A DNA stretch of 64,000 bases from Porticoccus sp041395745 (GTDB taxonomy: Bacteria > Pseudomonadota > Gammaproteobacteria > Pseudomonadales > Porticoccaceae), in contig JAWKZV010000002.1 of the NCBI GenBank assembly GCA_041395745.1, positions 558,001 to 622,000 on the forward strand, written 5' to 3'. The notes under the pieces are model-generated. The model did no database searches and was not told the origin of the DNA. It saw only the letters and a list, made by a program, of their open reading frames with translations. Position numbers and translations under genes: made by a program. Positions 61,161-64,000 of this stretch are shown piece by piece. How positions within the stretch are numbered: the first letter of the stretch is position 1; each line of letters starts with the position of its first letter.

Positions 61161-61188
61161 AGGCTCCAACTTCGGTTGGGGCCTTTTT
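61161..61188 (+). terminator. Terminator beyond attR, probably the original tRNA-Leu terminator
   Basis: A 10-bp stem (aggctccaac/gttggggcct, one G-U) with a TTCG tetraloop runs into a T-tract. Confidence 0.85.
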
Positions 61189-61411
61189 GTTGTCTGTTGG
61201 TTTGGTCGTGGTTCTTCATTTAATTAATTGCTAGATTGAATGCCCGATAAAAAGATGCCCGAGGTTCTTGGCGAAGTTAAGGTGAACCGTGGGTCGGCAA
61301 AAAAAGGCCGATGAACAAAGTCCCCCGAATAAAAAAGGAATACTCAGACTCGGTTGTCGCCAGGGCTGCGATAGCATCGGCAATCCCATATCCTTATCGC
61401 ATGGAGGCAAC

Positions 61412-62395
61412 ATGAACAGCGAAAATAACCAGATCGAAATCTACCAGACTGCCGATGGCCAGACAGAAATTCAGGTCAGGCTGGAGGCGGATACTGTTTG
61501 GCTGACCCAAGCCCAGATGGTCGCCCTGTTCGGACGCGATCAGTCGGTGGTTTCTCGTCACATTCGCAACGCCCTGAAAGAGGGTGAGGTGAGTAAAAAA
61601 AGCAATATGCAAAAAATGCATATTGCAAATGCCGACCGCCCCGTCACATTTTACGATCTGGATGTGGTGATTTCGGTTGGCTACCGCATCAAGTCCACCC
61701 AAGGCGTTCAATTCCGCCGTTGGGCCAACCAGCGCCTGAAAGAGTATCTGGTGCAGGGCTATACCCTCAATCACCGTCGTTTCGAGAAAAACGCCGCCGA
61801 GTTGGAGCAGGCGCTGGCCCTGATTCAAAAAGCCGCCTAAAGCCCTGAGCTGTCCGGGGATGCGGGGCGTGGTCTGGTCGATATTGTCTCTCGCTATACC
61901 CAGACCTTTCTGTGGTTGCAGCGCTACGACGAAGGGTTGCTGGAAGAGCCCGCAGGTGAAACTGGTGGCAAATTACCTTCGGCTGACGAGGCCATGGCAT
62001 CTTTGGGACAGCTCAAGCAGTAATTGATTGAACGCGGCGAGGCGACGGCGCTGTTTGCCCAGGTGCGCGAGCACGGCCTGGCGGGCATATTCGGTAACCT
62101 GGATCAATCCGTGTTTGGCGAACCGGCTTATCCGACAGTCGAAAGCAAGGCGGCTCACCTGCTGTATTTTGTGGTGAAAAACCATCCCTTTGCCGACGGC
62201 AACAAGCGCAGTGGTGCGTTTCTGTTTGTGGATTTCCTGCACCGCAATGGTCGCCTGCTGAACAGTGATGGCTACCCGATCATTAACGACACCGGCCTGG
62301 CCGCGCTGACACTGCTGGTGGCGGAATCGGACCCGAAACAGAAAGAGACATTGATTCGGTTGATTATGAACATGCTGAGCCTCAACAACGAATAG
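61412..62395 (+). pseudogene. RhuM-family protein with C-terminal Fic/Doc domain, interrupted by two ochre codons
   Basis: The reading frame runs in one phase from the ATG at 61412 (after ggagg) to the stop at 62395, about 327 codons, broken only by TAA at 61838-61840 and TAA at 62021-62023. The first part (residues 1-142) is a virulence RhuM-type domain with VWLTQAQMVALFGRDQSVVS. The last part has the Fic signature HPFADGNKRSGAF, which would transfer AMP or a similar group to proteins. Both stops stand where relatives of this fused family seem to have Gln (AA-SPEL and LKQ-LIERG contexts), so each may be a single C-to-T change. The middle and end are otherwise undamaged. Pseudogene is the simplest reading; recoding is not excluded. 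Confidence 0.8.
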
Positions 62396-62630
62396 TGGCG
62401 GGAGCGCCGTCAAAACCTTTGCGGTTCAAAACTCCTTTATCGGCGGCCCGGTGAATTGGCCTCAAAACTCGCGTTATGAATCACACTTTCTCCATAGACT
62501 GGATTTTCTGCATTGATGCCCAACGGGTACAAGATGAGGAGAGTGCTGTGGGCTGTGCCGGAGGTTGTCGCCGACGTGACCGCGCTGGGTAGTTATAGTT
62601 AAATAGTTACCTCGAACCAGTGGAAGTGGG

Positions 62631-63308
62631 ATGTGCTATTCAATCGCGGTGAGTTTTACCAGCGCCGTCATCCTGACCGGCGGTGGGATTGCCTGTTTGC
62701 GAAAGGCGGCGGGTTTTAACCACTTGACTGGGGTATTCCCCGCCTTGCCACTGCTGTTTGGCGTTCAGCAGGTATTCGAGGGGATTGTTTGGTGGTCGTT
62801 GGGCACGAATGATCCCAGTCTGTTGCGAACGTCGGCATTGGGATTTCTGCTGTTCTCTCATGTGATCTGGCCGATCGTGATTCCGTTTTCCTGTTACCTG
62901 GCGGAGCCGGAGAGCCGGCACAAGGGGCTATTTTTATTGTTTACCCTGCTTGGTGCGGTGTTTGGCCTCAGCACCTATGTTCCGCTGTGGCTTCATTCCG
63001 ACTGGCTGGTGGTGTTCGAGCGCCACCACTCCATTGTGTACCAGATGACGCTGCTCTATGACGCGGTGTTGCCGAGATCAGTGGTGACGCTGGTTTATGT
63101 AGCAATTGTGCTGCTGCCGCTGTTGATGTCGGTGCGGCATAGCTACCGGGTGCTGGGGTTGCTGATGTTGCTGGCTGCGATGTTGACAGCGGCGATGTTC
63201 AAGCTGGCGTTTATCTCGGTGTGGTGCTTTTTCGCCGCGCTGATCTCATTGTATATCTATTACGTCGTCGTCATTGAGCGCGAGGCTGAAATCGGCACTA
63301 TGGTTTGA
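62631..63308 (+). CDS. Multi-pass membrane protein, DUF6629-like
   Basis: A 225-residue protein with about seven hydrophobic helices. Its start MCYSIAVSFTSAVILTGGGI and PALPLLFGVQQVFEGIVWWS resemble an uncharacterised family (MCFSAxASF... with FGIQQxxEGxxW). The charge pattern suggests an inner-membrane protein. Function unknown. It is preceded by about 235 bases with no recognised gene and followed by the convergent amidase gene. Confidence 0.72.
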   Translation: MCYSIAVSFTSAVILTGGGIACLRKAAGFNHLTGVFPALPLLFGVQQVFEGIVWWSLGTNDPSLLRTSALGFLLFSHVIWPIVIPFSCYLAEPESRHKGLFLLFTLLGAVFGLSTYVPLWLHSDWLVVFERHHSIVYQMTLLYDAVLPRSVVTLVYVAIVLLPLLMSVRHSYRVLGLLMLLAAMLTAAMFKLAFISVWCFFAALISLYIYYVVVIEREAEIGTMV

Positions 63309-63390
63309 CCCTAGGGTTTGACGGCCTTGGCCGTCTTACCCGGTGCTGGTTCGGGTCTCAGTTCTAATTAAGTCTCAATTAAGTCCTGAT

Positions 63391-64000
63391 TCAGTCCCGG
63401 TACAGCTTGGTCAGATCCCCATAGTGTTCGATACGGCGGTCCCGCAGGTAGGGCCAGATGCGGCGCACGGCTTCGCCGCGGGCCAGGTCCACATCCACGG
63501 TGGCGAAGGTTTCGTTTTCGGTATCCGCCTGCCACAGGAACTCGCCCTGGGGGCCGGCGACAAAACTGGAACCCCAGAACAGTGCGCCGGGGCCGCCGTC
63601 GGGATCGGCTTCGTGGCCGATGCGGTTGACGCTGATCACCGGCAGGCCGTTGGCGACGGCGTGGGAGCGCTGGATGGTGATCCAGGCGTCCCGCTGGCGC
63701 TGCTGCTCGGCGTCATCGTCGAGGGGGTGCCAGCCGATGGCGGTGGGGTAGATCAGCATGTCCGCCCCGGCCATGGCCATCAGCCGTGCCGCTTCCGGGA
63801 ACCACTGGTCCCAGCACACCAGCACGCCGAGTTTGCCGACGGAGGTCTGGACCGGTTTGAAACCCAGGTCGCCGGGGGTGAAATAGAATTTTTCGTAATA
63901 GCCGGGATCGTCCGGAATGTGCATCTTGCGGTATTTGCCGGCGATGCTGCCGTCGCTTTCCAGCACCACGGCAGTGTTGTGGTAGAGGCCCGCGGCGCGG
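63391..64000 (-). CDS. aguB: N-carbamoylputrescine amidase (5' end outside window)
   Basis: A nitrilase-superfamily enzyme that converts N-carbamoylputrescine to putrescine in the agmatine route of polyamine synthesis. The frame is open to the window end, so about the first third is missing. The catalytic Lys is in GKYRKMHIPDDPGYYEKFYF, and the catalytic Cys in LVCWDQWFPEAARLM. The run IYPTAIGWHPLDDD and AVANGLPVISVNRIG are characteristic of AguB. An agmatine deiminase gene might adjoin it outside the window. Confidence 0.93.
   Translation of the reverse strand, partial: RAAGLYHNTAVVLESDGSIAGKYRKMHIPDDPGYYEKFYFTPGDLGFKPVQTSVGKLGVLVCWDQWFPEAARLMAMAGADMLIYPTAIGWHPLDDDAEQQRQRDAWITIQRSHAVANGLPVISVNRIGHEADPDGGPGALFWGSSFVAGPQGEFLWQADTENETFATVDVDLARGEAVRRIWPYLRDRRIEHYGDLTKLYRD

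Overview
The window is a piece of gammaproteobacterial chromosome. Gene content and order (yebC-ruvCAB-ybgC-tolQRAB-pal-cpoB-queE-queC-tRNA-Lys; recN/grpE-dnaK-dnaJ-dapB-carA-carB-greA-yhbY-rlmE-ftsH-folP-glmM-tpiA-secG-tRNA-Leu; ratA-ratB/bamE/fur) and a tmRNA tag of the Pseudomonas type (ANDDNYALAA) point to the Pseudomonadales/Cellvibrionales side of the class. A marine genus such as Microbulbifer is a reasonable guess, but the genus is an inference. The core DNA is moderately GC-rich.

Layout. 1-9.6 kb: the 3' end of secF, a cold-shock gene, a lytic transglycosylase and proS (minus strand), a HIT protein, fmdB-like, aspS, yebC and ruvCAB. 9.6-16.2 kb: the cell-envelope Tol-Pal operon, two queuosine genes and tRNA-Lys. 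16.2-31.9 kb is more mixed: two diguanylate cyclases, a CaCA antiporter, an AT-richer two-gene GMC oxidoreductase unit, a Sel1 protein, tmRNA and smpB flanking bfr-bfd with Fur-box-like sites, an NSS transporter, ratA-ratB, bamE, fur, several unknowns, recN, and a 34-residue membrane protein whose Shine-Dalgarno is sequestered in a hairpin. 31.9-50.1 kb: the heat-shock operon with a sigma32-like promoter, dapB, carAB behind a structured leader, greA and a run of housekeeping genes ending at secG and tRNA-Leu(GAG).

50.2-61.15 kb is an integrative element of about 11 kb inserted at the 3' end of tRNA-Leu. It carries a P4-type integrase, two unknown genes, AlpA, a winged-helix protein, a phage-replication-like protein followed by short repeats, and then a compact tail-length cassette: a tail assembly chaperone, its -1 frameshift extension through an A AAA AAG site, and a full-length 1137-residue tape measure protein. 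No capsid, portal, large terminase, tail tube or tail tip gene is present. A G-rich non-coding stretch, a small DNA-binding protein resembling terminase small-subunit N-termini, and a HigBA toxin-antitoxin pair complete it. The most interesting reading is a phage satellite that brings its own tape measure and tail chaperones to redirect a helper phage's tail assembly; a decayed prophage is the main alternative.

61.15-64 kb: beyond attR come a RhuM-Fic gene broken by two in-frame ochre codons, a multi-pass membrane protein, and the 3' part of an N-carbamoylputrescine amidase gene.
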